A DNA stretch of 6,501 nucleotides from the NCBI GenBank assembly GCA_012032065.1, contig JAAURV010000187.1, forward strand, positions 1 to 6,501, read 5' to 3'. Positions 6,478 through 6,501 of this stretch are shown piece by piece (the stretch's first letter is position 1; every line of letters begins with the position of its first letter). The DNA is from Hyphomicrobiales bacterium. Lineage in GTDB: Bacteria; Pseudomonadota; Alphaproteobacteria; Rhizobiales; Aestuariivirgaceae. Both the position numbers and the translations under genes were made by a program. The notes under the pieces were generated by a model. That model saw only the letters and a list, made by a program, of their open reading frames with translations. It made no database searches and had not been told where the DNA came from.

Positions 6478-6501
6478 TGCCGGAGCGGCAGGGAAACCCT
6501 G
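6478..6501. repeat. Two abutting short inverted repeats upstream of ilvD
   Basis: On the plus strand, TGCCG-GAG-CGGCA (6478-6490) and CAGGG-AAA-CCCTG (6489-6501) are each perfect 5-base stems with 3-base loops, sharing two bases. They lie 19 to 42 bases before the ilvD ATG, so they could fold in its leader RNA, act as a regulator site, or belong to the end of an upstream gene. No T-run follows in either direction inside the window, so an intrinsic terminator is not supported. The window edge cuts the context. Confidence 0.45.

Overview
The window is high-GC DNA with tightly packed housekeeping genes. The encoded proteins look alphaproteobacterial: the RecG start (MRPEILNPLF), the Mfd/SdhE/RecG/DUF502 neighbourhood, and a periplasmic Sel1-repeat protein resembling rhizobial ExoR. 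A member of the Hyphomicrobiales or a nearby order is my best guess. No rRNA, tRNA, CRISPR array, insertion sequence or phage gene is visible. I see no convincing new system; the unusual points are reading-frame breaks and tight gene junctions.

Layout. Positions 1-927 (minus strand) hold sdhE followed by the 5' part of mfd, joined by a 4-base ATGA overlap; mfd runs off the left edge. A 77-base divergent gap (928-1004) with a short perfect palindrome separates them from recG, which occupies 1005-3119 on the plus strand. A minus-strand run meets recG head-on: ilvD (4735-6459), a secreted Sel1-repeat gene (3867-4757) and a DUF502 membrane-protein gene (3097-3823). ilvD and the Sel1 gene overlap by 23 bases, with a strong Shine-Dalgarno inside the ilvD end. 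The DUF502 gene and recG overlap by 23 bases tail to tail.

Function. RecG (fork and Holliday-junction remodelling) and Mfd (transcription-coupled repair) both handle DNA damage; SdhE matures the flavin subunit of succinate dehydrogenase; IlvD makes the 2-keto acids for branched-chain amino acids and pantothenate. The Sel1 and DUF502 proteins are an envelope-related pair of unproven role that appear to be co-transcribed with ilvD.

Three single-base frame breaks are visible: two in mfd (about 291-297 and 53-55, which cancel each other) and one in the DUF502 gene (about 3541). On both sides of each break the protein is well conserved and free of stops. Sequencing or assembly indels, or very recent mutations, explain this better than old pseudogenes. 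recG, sdhE, ilvD and the Sel1 gene read through cleanly.
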